Source of the DNA: Nitrospira sp.
GTDB taxonomy: Bacteria > Nitrospirota > Nitrospiria > Nitrospirales > Nitrospiraceae
Direction: 5' to 3'
Length of the DNA: 64,000 nucleotides
Assembly: GCA_024760525.1 (NCBI GenBank)
Contig: CP060499.1
Location: forward strand, 992,001 to 1,056,000
The translations under genes were made by a program, and so were the position numbers. The notes under the pieces are model-generated. The model did not search any database. It was not told where the DNA came from and saw only the letters and a list, made by a program, of their open reading frames with translations. How positions within the stretch are numbered: position 1 is the first letter of the stretch; the number at the start of each line of letters is the position of its first letter. This document shows, piece after piece, positions 9,381-18,946 of the stretch.

Positions 9381-10514
9381 ATGCTGAACCCACAGGAATT
9401 TATTGAATGTCTGAAAGAGAATGGCGTTGAGTTTTTTACGGGAGTGCCGGATTCCCTGCTTAAAGATTTGTGTGCCTGCATCGCTCATACGAGTCGAACC
9501 GATCGGCACATCATCGCCGCGAATGAAGGCGGAGCCGTGGCTTTGGCACTGGGGTACCACTTGGCAACACGGAACATTCCCCTCGTCTATCTACAGAACT
9601 CCGGGTTGGGCAACGTCATCAATCCCCTTTTATCACTGGTTGATGAAGAGGTGTATTCGATTCCTATGCTGTTCGTCATTGGCTGGCGTGGCGAACCGGG
9701 GTTTCACGATGAGCCTCAACACAAAAAGCAGGGTCGAGTGATGCGTCCCATGCTTGAGGCCATGGAGATTCCCGTTTCCGTGTTGGGGCCGGAATTGGAT
9801 CATGCGGCCACGATCGTGAAAGACGCACTTACCTATGTCCGAAAGACCAGCGGCCCCTATGCCCTCATCATCAAGCAAGGTACCTTTGGCACCTTTGTTG
9901 CGCCGCGGACTGAGAAAACGGAGTTCCCACTCACTCGGGAAGAGGCGATCCAGCAGGTGATCGATGCCCTGGAGCAGCGAGATGTGGTTATCTCTACCAC
10001 TGGCATGCCTTCTCGGGAAGTGTACGAATACAGAAGCAAAAGGGGTGACGGCCATCAGCGCGATTTCTTAACGGTTGGCGGCATGGGACATGCTTCTCAA
10101 ATCGCGCTTGGCATTGCGCTTCAAAGACCTGAGCGCTCCGTCTATTGTCTCGATGGAGACGGCGCGCTTCTGATGCACATGGGGGCTCTGGCGCTCAATG
10201 GAACGCTCAAGCCCAGAAATTTTAAGCATATTATTCTGAACAATGGCGCCCATGATTCGGTCGGTGGTCAGCCGACAGTGGCACGGGATATTGATATTCT
10301 GGGCATTGCTCGTGCCTCTGCCTACGAACAGGTCCTGAGGGCTCAAACGAAGCAGGAACTCCAGTCGTGTCTGGAAGAGCTGAAACGCGCAATTGGTCCG
10401 AGCCTACTGGAAGTCTGCGTACGCCGCGGAGCGAGGAAGGATTTGGGCAGACCGGCCACCACGCCGGTTCAGAACAAGAACGCCTTCATGGAGTTTATCG
10501 AGCGCAACGGTTAG
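9381..10514 (+). CDS. Phosphonopyruvate decarboxylase (thiamine diphosphate dependent)
   Basis: Converts phosphonopyruvate to phosphonoacetaldehyde, the irreversible second step of phosphonate synthesis. The N-terminal PYR domain has the conserved glutamate context AANEGGAVALALG. The C-terminal PP domain has the cofactor motif GDGALLMHMG followed about 20 residues later by NNGAHDSVGGQPT. 377 residues is normal for this family, shorter than acetolactate synthases. The next step, an aminotransferase or an alcohol dehydrogenase, is not encoded nearby; the following gene is on the other strand. Confidence 0.93.
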   Translation: MLNPQEFIECLKENGVEFFTGVPDSLLKDLCACIAHTSRTDRHIIAANEGGAVALALGYHLATRNIPLVYLQNSGLGNVINPLLSLVDEEVYSIPMLFVIGWRGEPGFHDEPQHKKQGRVMRPMLEAMEIPVSVLGPELDHAATIVKDALTYVRKTSGPYALIIKQGTFGTFVAPRTEKTEFPLTREEAIQQVIDALEQRDVVISTTGMPSREVYEYRSKRGDGHQRDFLTVGGMGHASQIALGIALQRPERSVYCLDGDGALLMHMGALALNGTLKPRNFKHIILNNGAHDSVGGQPTVARDIDILGIARASAYEQVLRAQTKQELQSCLEELKRAIGPSLLEVCVRRGARKDLGRPATTPVQNKNAFMEFIERNG

Positions 10515-10651
10515 CGAATACGCGAAGCTGGACGTAGGTTAAGTGCTACATGTGGTCCTCGTGGAGGGTATGGTCTTGCATTGAGGCTGAATTCAACGCG
10601 ATTCAGCACGTAGCGACCCGCTTTCAACGATTCCTCTGCATCTTTGAAGCA

Positions 10652-11389
10652 TCAATCATAATCGACTCGCACCAAAAATAGCCCCTGTGGGGGAGCCGTT
10701 TTGCCGGCAGCCGAGCGGTCACGAGCCGCAAGAATGGTTTTGAGGCTGTCCGCCGGACGTTTGTGTGTGCCGACTTCCACAAGGGTTCCGACGAGCGATC
10801 GGACCATTTGCTTCAAGAACCGGTCGGCGTAGGCTTCGATCCGCAATCCTTCACCCTCTCGAAAGACGGTGAATCGTTGAAGATGACACATGGGGTCGTC
10901 GTTTTCTGTCGGCTGTGTCTGGAACGAAGAAAAATCGTGTGAGCCGATCAGGTAGAGGCCGGCCTTATTCATCGCCGCGTCATCGAGAGGGCGATGGACG
11001 TGCCAACGATAGTCTCGTTCAACCGCCGGACGCTCCGAGCGATTCACAATGCGGTACTCATAGAGTTTGCCCTTTGCCGAATGTCTCGCATGGAATGAGT
11101 CCGGCATGAGCATGACTGACCGCACTGCAATGCTCTCCGGCAGGTGGGCATTTAAGGCCCTGCTCCATCCACGAGGCGTCATGTCTCGGTCGATACGGAA
11201 GCTTGCTGCCTGCCCCAGCGCATGAACTCCGGCGTCGGTACGTCCGGCGCCGATCACCGGTACTTTGGATTGAGTGACACCGAAGATGGCCGTTTCGACG
11301 GCTTCTTGAATCGTCGGCTGGCCGGGCTGGCGTTGCCACCCTGCGTAGGCCGTGCCGTCATACTCGAGGATGAGTTTTATGGTGGGCAT
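10652..11389 (-). CDS. truA: tRNA pseudouridine synthase A
   Basis: Modifies U38-U40 in the tRNA anticodon arm. The catalytic motif GRTDAGVHALGQ carries the essential Asp. The opening IKLILEYDGTAYAGWQRQ and the SHDFSSF segment are typical of TruA. 245 residues. It converges on the phosphonopyruvate decarboxylase gene with a 137-base gap and lies 30 bases downstream of the amidase gene. Confidence 0.95.
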   Translation of the reverse strand: MPTIKLILEYDGTAYAGWQRQPGQPTIQEAVETAIFGVTQSKVPVIGAGRTDAGVHALGQAASFRIDRDMTPRGWSRALNAHLPESIAVRSVMLMPDSFHARHSAKGKLYEYRIVNRSERPAVERDYRWHVHRPLDDAAMNKAGLYLIGSHDFSSFQTQPTENDDPMCHLQRFTVFREGEGLRIEAYADRFLKQMVRSLVGTLVEVGTHKRPADSLKTILAARDRSAAGKTAPPQGLFLVRVDYD

Positions 11390-11419
11390 GAAACCCGGAG
11401 CTCGCGACCAAGGAAATGA

Positions 11420-12703
11420 TCATCGGATATCCGATCTATTGCTGGCGAGGAACGAGACAATGCCCTGATAGAGCGATTGGGCGACATCTCTGACGAATAC
11501 CGGCTTCTGGAGGAGGTCTTCTTCAGTAGGGTTCGAGATATAGGCAATCTCGGCCAAGATACTGGGCATACTCGTAAATCTCAATACGTAAAAAGGGGCT
11601 GTCTTGACGCCATGGTCGTTGACGGCGTAGTGCCCGTTCATTTGAGCGACCATCGCCTCTTTCGCGTTCCAGGCGAGCTCCAACGATTCTTCGATCTTCT
11701 TGGTGGTCAGCAGATCCGCGACGAGATATTCCCATCCGACTCCGGTGTTGCTGATGGGCGTGCCGTTCTCTCGTGCCGCCACTTCCAAGGCCCGCTGATC
11801 CTTGGCCTCTCCGAAATGATAGATTTCAATGCCTTTGACGGAACGCGAGGGATGCGAATTCACATGGATGGACACGAATAAATCGGCCTCGTGGCTATTG
11901 GCAAACTTGGCCCGGTCTCCCAGCTCGACGAAGACATCACGGTCACGTGTCATCATCACGCGCATGCCCGGTTGCTTGCTCAAAAGCTCCCGGAGTTGAA
12001 GTCCCACTTTCAGTGTGATGTCTTTTTCTTCCGTTCGCCGAAGACCGCGTGCTCCGGGGTCCTTTCCCCCATGTCCGGGGTCTATCACAATTGTGGTGTA
12101 GTCTTTGGCAGGAGGCGCAATGGGCTGAGGGGCCGGAGGGATTGAACGTGAAGGTATCTCACGTATTCCGTTTGGAGAGGCGGCACCCTGGTCTATGGCG
12201 GGGGTGACATCGACAACCAAGCGGGGAGGATCGGAAAGCGCGAACTGCTTATACGTCCGAAATGATGTGGTCGGGAGGGACACGGCGACGATATGTGGAG
12301 TCAGTTGGCTCACCATAAAGAGAGAAGGGACTGTACCATCAGCGGCCTTGGTCAGCGCCGGTTGACTTAACGAGGCATTGGACAGCGCAATAACCACACG
12401 ACTCGGATTGTCCTCTCGTTGCTCGACGACCTTGGTGTGGCGATCTAAATCCATCACAAGTCTGGTTTTGCCTGGGCTGGTCATCACCCGGAGGTTTCGG
12501 ACAGTGACAGGAGCGAGGGATGCAGGCGTTGCCCCCACACGGGGCTTTTTCGACTTCGTCGCCGCCTGAGGACGATGATGGTCAGGGGATTCACCCCAGG
12601 CCGGTTGGATCAGAACGGCATGTGCGGAAATAAGGAAGATCCCGCAGAATAAAAGGTGGATAACGGGCTTGACTGAAAGCAGCCGTGGTTCTCGTGCTTG
12701 CAT
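11420..12703 (-). CDS. amiC: N-acetylmuramoyl-L-alanine amidase with AMIN domain
   Basis: Periplasmic cell-wall amidase for daughter-cell separation. A signal peptide (hydrophobic run around residues 11-35) precedes an AMIN domain at about 65-165 (VTVRNLRVMTSPGKTRLVMDL), which targets the septum. An Amidase_3 domain follows, with zinc-binding DPGHGGKDPG, FVSIHVNSH and the catalytic-glutamate strand ILAEIAYISN. 427 residues is usual for AmiC-like proteins. Confidence 0.93.
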   Translation of the reverse strand: MQAREPRLLSVKPVIHLLFCGIFLISAHAVLIQPAWGESPDHHRPQAATKSKKPRVGATPASLAPVTVRNLRVMTSPGKTRLVMDLDRHTKVVEQREDNPSRVVIALSNASLSQPALTKAADGTVPSLFMVSQLTPHIVAVSLPTTSFRTYKQFALSDPPRLVVDVTPAIDQGAASPNGIREIPSRSIPPAPQPIAPPAKDYTTIVIDPGHGGKDPGARGLRRTEEKDITLKVGLQLRELLSKQPGMRVMMTRDRDVFVELGDRAKFANSHEADLFVSIHVNSHPSRSVKGIEIYHFGEAKDQRALEVAARENGTPISNTGVGWEYLVADLLTTKKIEESLELAWNAKEAMVAQMNGHYAVNDHGVKTAPFYVLRFTSMPSILAEIAYISNPTEEDLLQKPVFVRDVAQSLYQGIVSFLASNRSDIR

Positions 12704-12829
12704 ACGCCCTTTTCAGGCAATGAGGATGTGAGACTATTCTCAGATGTCCGTCGCCTTGTCAAGAAATACGCCAGTTAGTAATGCGGAACCCGCATTGACT
12801 GTTCCATCATCTCCGCGGTAGCGTGAAAG

Positions 12830-13351
12830 ATGCCCACCCATTTGATCGTCGACGGATATAATCTTCTGGGAGTTGGCGGAACGCGTTCCGGACATCTGGA
12901 ATCGGCCCGCGAATCGTTATTGCGGGATCTCGCGGCCTATCGTCACCGCAAGAATCATCATATTACCGTTGTGTTCGATGGCTGGCAGCAGAGCCGATCG
13001 ACGGAGGAGCGGGAACATCGCGCCGGTGTACAGGTGATCTATTCGAAACGAGGAGAGCGGGCGGATCAGGTGATCCAACGGTTGGCGCGGGAATATGGAG
13101 TCGGCTGCGCGGTCGTCAGTTCCGACCATGAGATCGTGAATGCGGCCAGAGCGCATGGGGCCTTCGTCATGGAAGCTCGGGAGTTTGCGGGGAAACTTCG
13201 AGGATTGACGGCTTCGATCGGCATCGTGCCGTACAAGGAACTTGATGCCGGAGACGGCGAACACTCAAGGCGCGGACCGGAAAAGAAGGGGAATCCCCGG
13301 AAGCTTCCAAAGTCCCAAAGGCAGCGCGACCGTCAGCTCAGGCGATTTTGA
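12830..13351 (+). CDS. NYN-domain protein, YacP/Rae1-like putative ribonuclease
   Basis: 173 residues of the PIN-like NYN fold: LIVDGYNLLG at the start, ITVVFDGW in the middle and VVSSDHEIVNAA further on supply the acidic residues of the metal site. YacP/Rae1 in Bacillus is a ribosome-associated endoribonuclease; a similar role here is inference from fold. The basic C-terminal tail (RKLPKSQRQRDRQLRRF) could bind RNA. Its 3' end overlaps the convergent tatD gene by 14 bases. Confidence 0.85.
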   Translation: MPTHLIVDGYNLLGVGGTRSGHLESARESLLRDLAAYRHRKNHHITVVFDGWQQSRSTEEREHRAGVQVIYSKRGERADQVIQRLAREYGVGCAVVSSDHEIVNAARAHGAFVMEAREFAGKLRGLTASIGIVPYKELDAGDGEHSRRGPEKKGNPRKLPKSQRQRDRQLRRF

Positions 13352-14111
13352 ACAGCTGTTTCGCATTGTCGCTGGTCTGCTTGGAGATTTGTTCCAACGA
13401 CAGAGATGGGGCATGCAGGGACGCCAACTGTTGTGCGACCAGGGTCACGTAGGCCGGTTCGTTGCGCTTTCCGCGATGGGGGACGGGGGTGAGATACGGG
13501 CAGTCGGTTTCGATGAGTACGCGATCCAGCGGCGTTTGCCGGGCGATCTCGCGGAGTGCCGTTGCGTTTTGAAACGTCAGGATTCCAGAAAACGAAAGGT
13601 GGAAACCCAGATCCAGCGCCTCTTTAGCCAGCCAGCTATCCCCGGAAAAACAGTGAAACACCCCGCCGACCTCTGACGCTCGCTCCTCCTTCAAAATCGC
13701 GATCGTATCCTCCTGCGCCTCTCTCGTGTGAATGATCACGGGCAGCTTGAGTTCGCGCGCAAGCTGAATCTGTTCGCGGAACCGTTCACGCTGTTCCTTG
13801 GGAGAAGAATGATTGTAGTGATAGTCGAGCCCGATCTCTCCATAGGCCACGACCTTGCCGCTCTGCGCCAAACGGCGGAATTCATCGTACCAATTGTCCT
13901 CGATATGTTTGACCTCATGGGGATGAACCCCGACTGAGGCATACACGAAGGGAAAGCGATCGGCCAGTACGGCGGCAGATTGGCTGGTTGTGAGATCACA
14001 GCCGATGGTGATGAACATCGCGACTCCGGCCTCGCGCGCGCGGCCAATCATGGCTTCACGGTCGTCGTTGTAGCGGGCGTCGTCGAGATGTGTATGTGTG
14101 TCGATCAACAT
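13338..14111 (-). CDS. tatD: TatD family metal-dependent deoxyribonuclease
   Basis: TIM-barrel hydrolase. Metal ligands are visible in IDTHTHLDD at the N-terminus, VAYGEIGLDYH, LPVIIHTREA, GGVFHCFSGD and LIETDCPYLTP. 257 residues matches the family. TatD proteins act as 3'-5' DNases and have been linked to DNA repair and RNA quality control. The tail-to-tail overlap of 14 bases with the YacP-like gene is unusual but both frames are well supported. Confidence 0.93.
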   Translation of the reverse strand: MLIDTHTHLDDARYNDDREAMIGRAREAGVAMFITIGCDLTTSQSAAVLADRFPFVYASVGVHPHEVKHIEDNWYDEFRRLAQSGKVVAYGEIGLDYHYNHSSPKEQRERFREQIQLARELKLPVIIHTREAQEDTIAILKEERASEVGGVFHCFSGDSWLAKEALDLGFHLSFSGILTFQNATALREIARQTPLDRVLIETDCPYLTPVPHRGKRNEPAYVTLVAQQLASLHAPSLSLEQISKQTSDNAKQLFKIA

Positions 14112-14293
14112 CGGCGCATCCTACCATGGTAGTGAAATCCAGGATACCCAAGTGTTCTACAATCGGTTTGTCCAGAGCGTGTCGAAGAGATATGGTCGGT
14201 GCGATGGTTCAACATCCCTATGATTCACCGGTTACCGACTCACACGGTCATCGTTGTCGAAGTGTACGGGTTCGATGGTCGGGAGGATAGGAA

Positions 14294-15364
14294 TCAGGAG
14301 ACCGGCTTAGGAATGATTGCGGTCGCGAGCTCATGCAACAGATGTTCTGTTTCGCCCCAGCCAAGGCAGGCATCGGTAATGGAAACACCGTGAAGAAGGG
14401 CGACGCCTTCTTTCCACGCCTGTCTACCGGGGTTCAAGTTGCTTTCGAGCATCAGCCCCATGATGCTTTGGCGGCCTTCCCGGAATTGCCGCAACACCTC
14501 ATGGGCGACAAAGCCTTGACGGGTATGGTCCTTCTTGGAATTGTCGTGTGAGCAATCGATCATGATCGGGCGGGCGATGCCTTCTTCTGCGACGGCAGCC
14601 TCTGCCTTGGCGACATGCTCGGCTTCGTAATTGGTTCTTCCGCCTCCACCGCGCAACACGATGTGGCGGTCAGGGTTACCCATCGTCTTGATGATCGCGG
14701 TTTGGCCGTCGGCGTTGATACCGACGAAATGATGTGGAATACGGGCGGAACTCATTGCGTTGATGGCGACTTGCATGCTGCCCTCGGTCCCATTCTTAAA
14801 CCCGACCGGCATGGACACGCCGCTGGCCATTTCCCGATGGGTTTGGCTCTCTGTGGTGCGGGCGCCGATCGCCGCCCAACTGATCAAGTCGGCGACGTAT
14901 TGCGGGCTGATGGGATCCAGCAATTCCGTCCCGCAGGGGAGGCCCAACTGATTGATCCTGAGGAGAATCGCTCTCGCCAATTCCACCCCCGTCGCAATGT
15001 CACAGGTCCCATCGAGGTGAGGGTCATTGATAAGGCCTTTCCACCCGACGGTGGTCCGGGGCTTTTCAAAATAGGTTCGCATGACGATGAGGAAGCGATC
15101 GCGCAGCGCATCGGCAACGGGCTTTAGTTTGGCGGCATATTCATAGGCGGCATCAGGGTCATGAATGGAACAGGGACCCACGATGACCAGCAGCCGATCA
15201 CGATCTTGCCCATGGAGAATTCGGCGAATCGCTTCTCGGGTTTCGACGACCAGGGCTCCTGCTTGATCGGTAATGGGCAGTTTTGTCTTGACGGCACGGG
15301 GGGAGGGGAGTGCCTTGATTTCGATAACGTGCTGGTTGTCGATCGGTCTATTCATGAATTCCAC
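14294..15364 (-). CDS. aroG: 3-Deoxy-7-phosphoheptulonate (DAHP) synthase, AroG type
   Basis: First step of the shikimate pathway: PEP plus erythrose 4-phosphate. Type I-alpha signatures are clear: VGPCSIHD, RTYFEKPRTTVGWKG, PCGTELLDP, the cobalt/iron-type ligand context DCSHDNSKK and LMLESNL. About 353-356 residues depending on which of two nearby ATGs (15364 or 15355) is used. Related enzymes are feedback-inhibited by aromatic amino acids; the N-terminal extension needed for that is present. The gene stands alone. Confidence 0.95.
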   Translation of the reverse strand: MEFMNRPIDNQHVIEIKALPSPRAVKTKLPITDQAGALVVETREAIRRILHGQDRDRLLVIVGPCSIHDPDAAYEYAAKLKPVADALRDRFLIVMRTYFEKPRTTVGWKGLINDPHLDGTCDIATGVELARAILLRINQLGLPCGTELLDPISPQYVADLISWAAIGARTTESQTHREMASGVSMPVGFKNGTEGSMQVAINAMSSARIPHHFVGINADGQTAIIKTMGNPDRHIVLRGGGGRTNYEAEHVAKAEAAVAEEGIARPIMIDCSHDNSKKDHTRQGFVAHEVLRQFREGRQSIMGLMLESNLNPGRQAWKEGVALLHGVSITDACLGWGETEHLLHELATAIIPKPVS

Positions 15365-15507
15365 GCACCTTGTTTTGGCCCTTGGTCGACTCTACCCTGA
15401 AAGGGGACGAATCTAACGAATAATAGCAGAAAAGTCCATACTGCCTAACTAAGCGGCCGATCAGAGAGAATTGGGGCCTGGAGCGAGGAGTTCTTGCAAT
15501 TTCAAGC

Positions 15508-15864
15508 ATGGGTTCTTATTCTATGGCCATGCGGGCGATGATAGCTGGAACTACACGTTTCTCTCCGTTCCTCCGTCTGGGAGTCGCGCTGGGGATGATC
15601 TGCATCATGCTGGGCATGGCGCCTTTTGCCATGGCCCAGGACGTTCATCATGAGCTGGCCGCAGCTGATTCGGATGGTCACGAACATTCGGACACCGACA
15701 TTTGTCAGTGGGTTCAGCACCATACGGCCGGCTCAGTCGATTGTGATGTTCCTCGGTTAGCTCTTTGCGAATCGGTCCAACAGCGGGAGCTTCCGTCCGA
15801 AACTATTCTGCTGTCGGCAGCCCCTTTGCTAGTCGGTCCTTCCCGCGCTCCTCCCCGTTTGTAA
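15508..15864 (+). CDS. Small exported His/Cys protein, DUF2946-like
   Basis: 118 residues. A signal peptide ends near APFAMA. The mature part is short and rich in potential metal ligands: DVHHE, DGHEHSDTD, DICQWVQHH, a second Cys in SVDC and a third in LALC. It ends in SRAPPRL. The DICQWVQHH pattern and the C-terminal SRAPP resemble DUF2946, small proteins often found beside metal-related outer membrane genes. Family membership is my reading from pattern, not a search. A TonB-dependent receptor gene follows 103 bases downstream. Confidence 0.7.
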   Translation: MGSYSMAMRAMIAGTTRFSPFLRLGVALGMICIMLGMAPFAMAQDVHHELAAADSDGHEHSDTDICQWVQHHTAGSVDCDVPRLALCESVQQRELPSETILLSAAPLLVGPSRAPPRL

Positions 15865-15967
15865 CCGTCGCGTCAGTCTCCGGATAGGATAATAGGCTGC
15901 TCGCTATGGGGCATGCCTGATTCCGTCCCATATTCCCACGATCGTCGCGTTGTGACTGAGGAGGGGC

Positions 15968-18379
15968 ATGATGTACCCGGTGGTGAGATGTGTACTGTGC
16001 GCAGGGTTTGCCATAGGAATGGCCTGGTGTAACTGTTCAGACATTTATGCGGCGGATCATGATGAGTCCTTGGTCATTAAGGGAGTGGTCCAAAATCAGG
16101 ATCTCCGCCGAGTGCCCCAGGCAGTGGTCGAGGTGAAGAATCAAGAGGGGGACACGGTATCCTCCGGGGTCTCGAACGATGCCGGCGAGTTCAAAGTCTC
16201 TGTCATAGCGGGCGGCACCTATTCCGTCAGCGCCGTTCAAGAAACCTATCGAAGTGAATATGTCGTGCTGACGCTAGGTGACGAGCCACCAAAAGCTGTG
16301 ACGCTCACCCTCTCACAAACTACGGAAGTGTCGCTTGAAGTGGTATCGCCGCTGCCCCCCATTCAGGCCAAAGCATCGAGTGAGACCTATTCGCTCAGCC
16401 GAAGAGAAATCGATGTCCTCCCGCGCGGGAACAACATCAATCTGGAGGATCTGTTGGTGACGATTCCAAGTGCAACCTATGGATCCTTGAAACAAGTCCA
16501 TATCCGACAGGACCATGCCAATCTTCAATTCCGCATCGACGGGGTACCGATTCCGGACACGGTCTCTTCGACGTTTTCGGATGTGATTACGCCCAGAGCC
16601 TGGGAGCGGGCGGATATCGTGCTGGGTGGCATGGAGGCAAATGTGGGAAACAAGGCGACGGCGCTGCTCGATATCACAACCAAGAGCGGGACGAAGCCGG
16701 GATTCGGGTCGGTTCAAATGTTCGGAGGGTCGAACAACACCATCAATCCGTCCATCGAGTATGGAGGAAGTATCGGTCAGAAGTTCCGTTACTACTTCCT
16801 GAACAGCCATACGGCGACGAATCGGGGAATCGAGCCACCGACCCTCGGTCATTCTATCTTTCACGGGCAGAGCGAGCGGAACCAAACGATGTTTCGCGGT
16901 GATTATCAGCACGATAACAACAATAACTTCACGTTCCTATTCTTGAACTCCGTCGCCAAGTATCAGATTCCCACGCAGCCGGGCCAGGCGCTGAATCCCA
17001 CCATCGTCGGTCTGCTACCCGGAGGGTTGACCCCCGTGCCGTCGGAAATGGTGGATGAGAATCAGAAAGAGAACAATCAGTACGGCCACGTGGTCTGGAG
17101 ACACGACATCAACACCCGTAACTTTTTCAGCATGGCCGGGTATTTCCGCCGCACGAGGGCCACGTTCAGGACCGATCCGTTCAATGTCTTGTCGTATGTG
17201 CCGGACGAAACTGAACCCTTCTCGGCGGGCAGCCAGGATCGCACCGGTTATTCCGGCGGTGCGCGCTTCGATTACAGCTTTGTCCATAGCAAGGAGCATT
17301 TGATCAAGGTTGGATTCCAGATCGATCGCACGCAGGCGATCAATAAGACGAGGCTGTTTACGTTTCTCGATGACGGGTTGGGCGGTCCAATCGGAGGTGT
17401 CATCAATGTCAATGCCGACAACCGGCTGATCGGTTGGCGCCAGGAGTTCTGGATTCAGGATCAATGGACTCCGAACGAGCACTGGACCTTCAACGTGGGC
17501 GTCCGCGGGGATGCCGTGCAGTACCAGCGAGACGAAGGACAGATCAGCCCGCGGATCGGCGTCACGTATCGATACAACCCTGCCCACGCGTTTCATGCCT
17601 TCTATGGCCGGCTCTTTACTCCTCCGAATCTTGAGGCGATTTCCTTCGCCAAGCTGAATACGGCGGGAACGAAAGCGGCTCCGGAGGATACGACCAACAA
17701 TCAGCCTCGCGCCGAGCGCGCCCATTATTTTCAGATCGGCAGCTCCCATGCCTTGACGGATTGGGCGACTCTGCAACTCACCGGCTACTACAAGTTGGCC
17801 AACTTCCTTTCGGATGCCGGCCAGTTTGGCACGACGCCCTTGTTGAATTATTTTGCCTTTGAGCGAGGCTGGACCAGGGGCGCCGATGCGGCGCTCAAGG
17901 TGTGGTTCATGGAGAATCTGTCGGGCCGCGGGAACATCGCCTGGGGACAGTGTAAAGGGTACGGGCTGCAATCCGGCCATTTCTTATTGGAGGCGGCCGA
18001 GATTGCGGATATCAATACCTCCAGTGGAATCCATTGTGATCACCAACAGACGTTGACCGCTTCGGGCGTGCTGAGTTATCGATTGCTCGAGCGAACGACG
18101 ATCACCGGGCAGGTGTTGTTCGCATCGGGACTTCGAACGGCGGAGGAAGGTGGAAAGACCAATTCGACTCATAGCCCGTCCTACACCGTTTATAACTTTT
18201 CGATCGCTCATGTCATTCCGTTGCCCTGGGATGGGCAGAAGCTACTGCTCGGGTTCGATATCGTGAATGCCCTGGATCAAAAGTATTTGATCAATCAAGG
18301 GGAAGGTAGTATCGGCCTCGGGGTCTCTCATGCCGGGATGCCGCGGTCCTTCTTCTTCCGAGGGCAATGGTTCTTCTGA
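15968..18379 (+). CDS. TonB-dependent outer membrane receptor with N-terminal carboxypeptidase-regulatory-like domain
   Basis: 803 residues. A signal peptide (to about residue 30) precedes a beta-sandwich CarboxypepD_reg-like domain (VIKGVVQNQD...GEFKVSVIAGGTYSV), a plug domain (NINLEDLLVTIPSA, FRIDGVPIPD) and a 22-strand-type barrel ending in an aromatic residue (FFFRGQWFF). It takes up a scarce ligand across the outer membrane using TonB energy. The ligand is not evident. The flanking small His/Cys-rich protein and TonB-domain protein hint at a metal or metal complex, which is inference. Confidence 0.9.
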   Translation: MMYPVVRCVLCAGFAIGMAWCNCSDIYAADHDESLVIKGVVQNQDLRRVPQAVVEVKNQEGDTVSSGVSNDAGEFKVSVIAGGTYSVSAVQETYRSEYVVLTLGDEPPKAVTLTLSQTTEVSLEVVSPLPPIQAKASSETYSLSRREIDVLPRGNNINLEDLLVTIPSATYGSLKQVHIRQDHANLQFRIDGVPIPDTVSSTFSDVITPRAWERADIVLGGMEANVGNKATALLDITTKSGTKPGFGSVQMFGGSNNTINPSIEYGGSIGQKFRYYFLNSHTATNRGIEPPTLGHSIFHGQSERNQTMFRGDYQHDNNNNFTFLFLNSVAKYQIPTQPGQALNPTIVGLLPGGLTPVPSEMVDENQKENNQYGHVVWRHDINTRNFFSMAGYFRRTRATFRTDPFNVLSYVPDETEPFSAGSQDRTGYSGGARFDYSFVHSKEHLIKVGFQIDRTQAINKTRLFTFLDDGLGGPIGGVINVNADNRLIGWRQEFWIQDQWTPNEHWTFNVGVRGDAVQYQRDEGQISPRIGVTYRYNPAHAFHAFYGRLFTPPNLEAISFAKLNTAGTKAAPEDTTNNQPRAERAHYFQIGSSHALTDWATLQLTGYYKLANFLSDAGQFGTTPLLNYFAFERGWTRGADAALKVWFMENLSGRGNIAWGQCKGYGLQSGHFLLEAAEIADINTSSGIHCDHQQTLTASGVLSYRLLERTTITGQVLFASGLRTAEEGGKTNSTHSPSYTVYNFSIAHVIPLPWDGQKLLLGFDIVNALDQKYLINQGEGSIGLGVSHAGMPRSFFFRGQWFF

Positions 18380-18393
18380 TATAAGAGGATCGT

Positions 18394-18855
18394 ATGGATG
18401 AAATCATGACGATGCTGTGCCGCGCTGGTACACGGCTTGTGTTCTCCGGGGTGCTGTGCGTGTTCCTGGGGCCCGCCGCTGCACATGCAGCGGCGGGTGA
18501 CGACGCGACCCATGAAAGCGATCACGAGGAAGACGTCCTGGAGCTGCCGGAGGTCCATGTTCATGGGCTGCCGCTCAATAAAGATCAGCAAGTGGGTCCT
18601 GTCGCCAAGTCAACGCCATGGCCCGGCATTCCTGCATCACTCGCCGGCCAAGAACTCGATGATTGGATGAAGGCACGCTTGTTGGTTTCCAAGCAGGCGA
18701 AGGTGACGGTCGTGGTGTTGGAGCCGTGCAAACATCGGGAACTCACGACTGCCGGAGTCAATGCGCTCGGCAGATGGACCTTCGATCCCCAGATGCGTGG
18801 GGATGATCCGGTTGACGGTGAGCTGACCGTCCGAATCCATTTTCGGACGCGGTGA
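18394..18855 (+). CDS. Soluble periplasmic TonB C-terminal-domain protein
   Basis: 153 residues. A signal sequence ends near AAAHAA, followed by an acidic, His-containing stretch (HESDHEEDVLELPEVHVHG). The C-terminal half reads as a TonB C-terminal fold (KVTVVVLEPCK...ALGRWTFDPQMRGDDPVDGELTVRIHF). Classical TonB has an inner-membrane anchor and a long Pro-rich spacer; both are missing, so it cannot by itself draw on ExbB-ExbD. It starts 14 bases after the receptor stop and is surely co-transcribed. It may be a receptor accessory protein or ligand carrier. Confidence 0.72.
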   Translation: MDEIMTMLCRAGTRLVFSGVLCVFLGPAAAHAAAGDDATHESDHEEDVLELPEVHVHGLPLNKDQQVGPVAKSTPWPGIPASLAGQELDDWMKARLLVSKQAKVTVVVLEPCKHRELTTAGVNALGRWTFDPQMRGDDPVDGELTVRIHFRTR

Positions 18856-18946
18856 AGGGTGGCTCTCTGACAATCGTCATTTACCTTATGGGCAGGAGAA
18901 TGGTTGCCGCTTGACGCCCAATGGGTAACGCTTTATCGTCGCGTGC

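Noticed and set aside
17015..17980. 321-codon minus-strand frame inside the TonB-dependent receptor
   Set aside because: Shadow of the receptor coding sequence; Arg-rich low-complexity translation.
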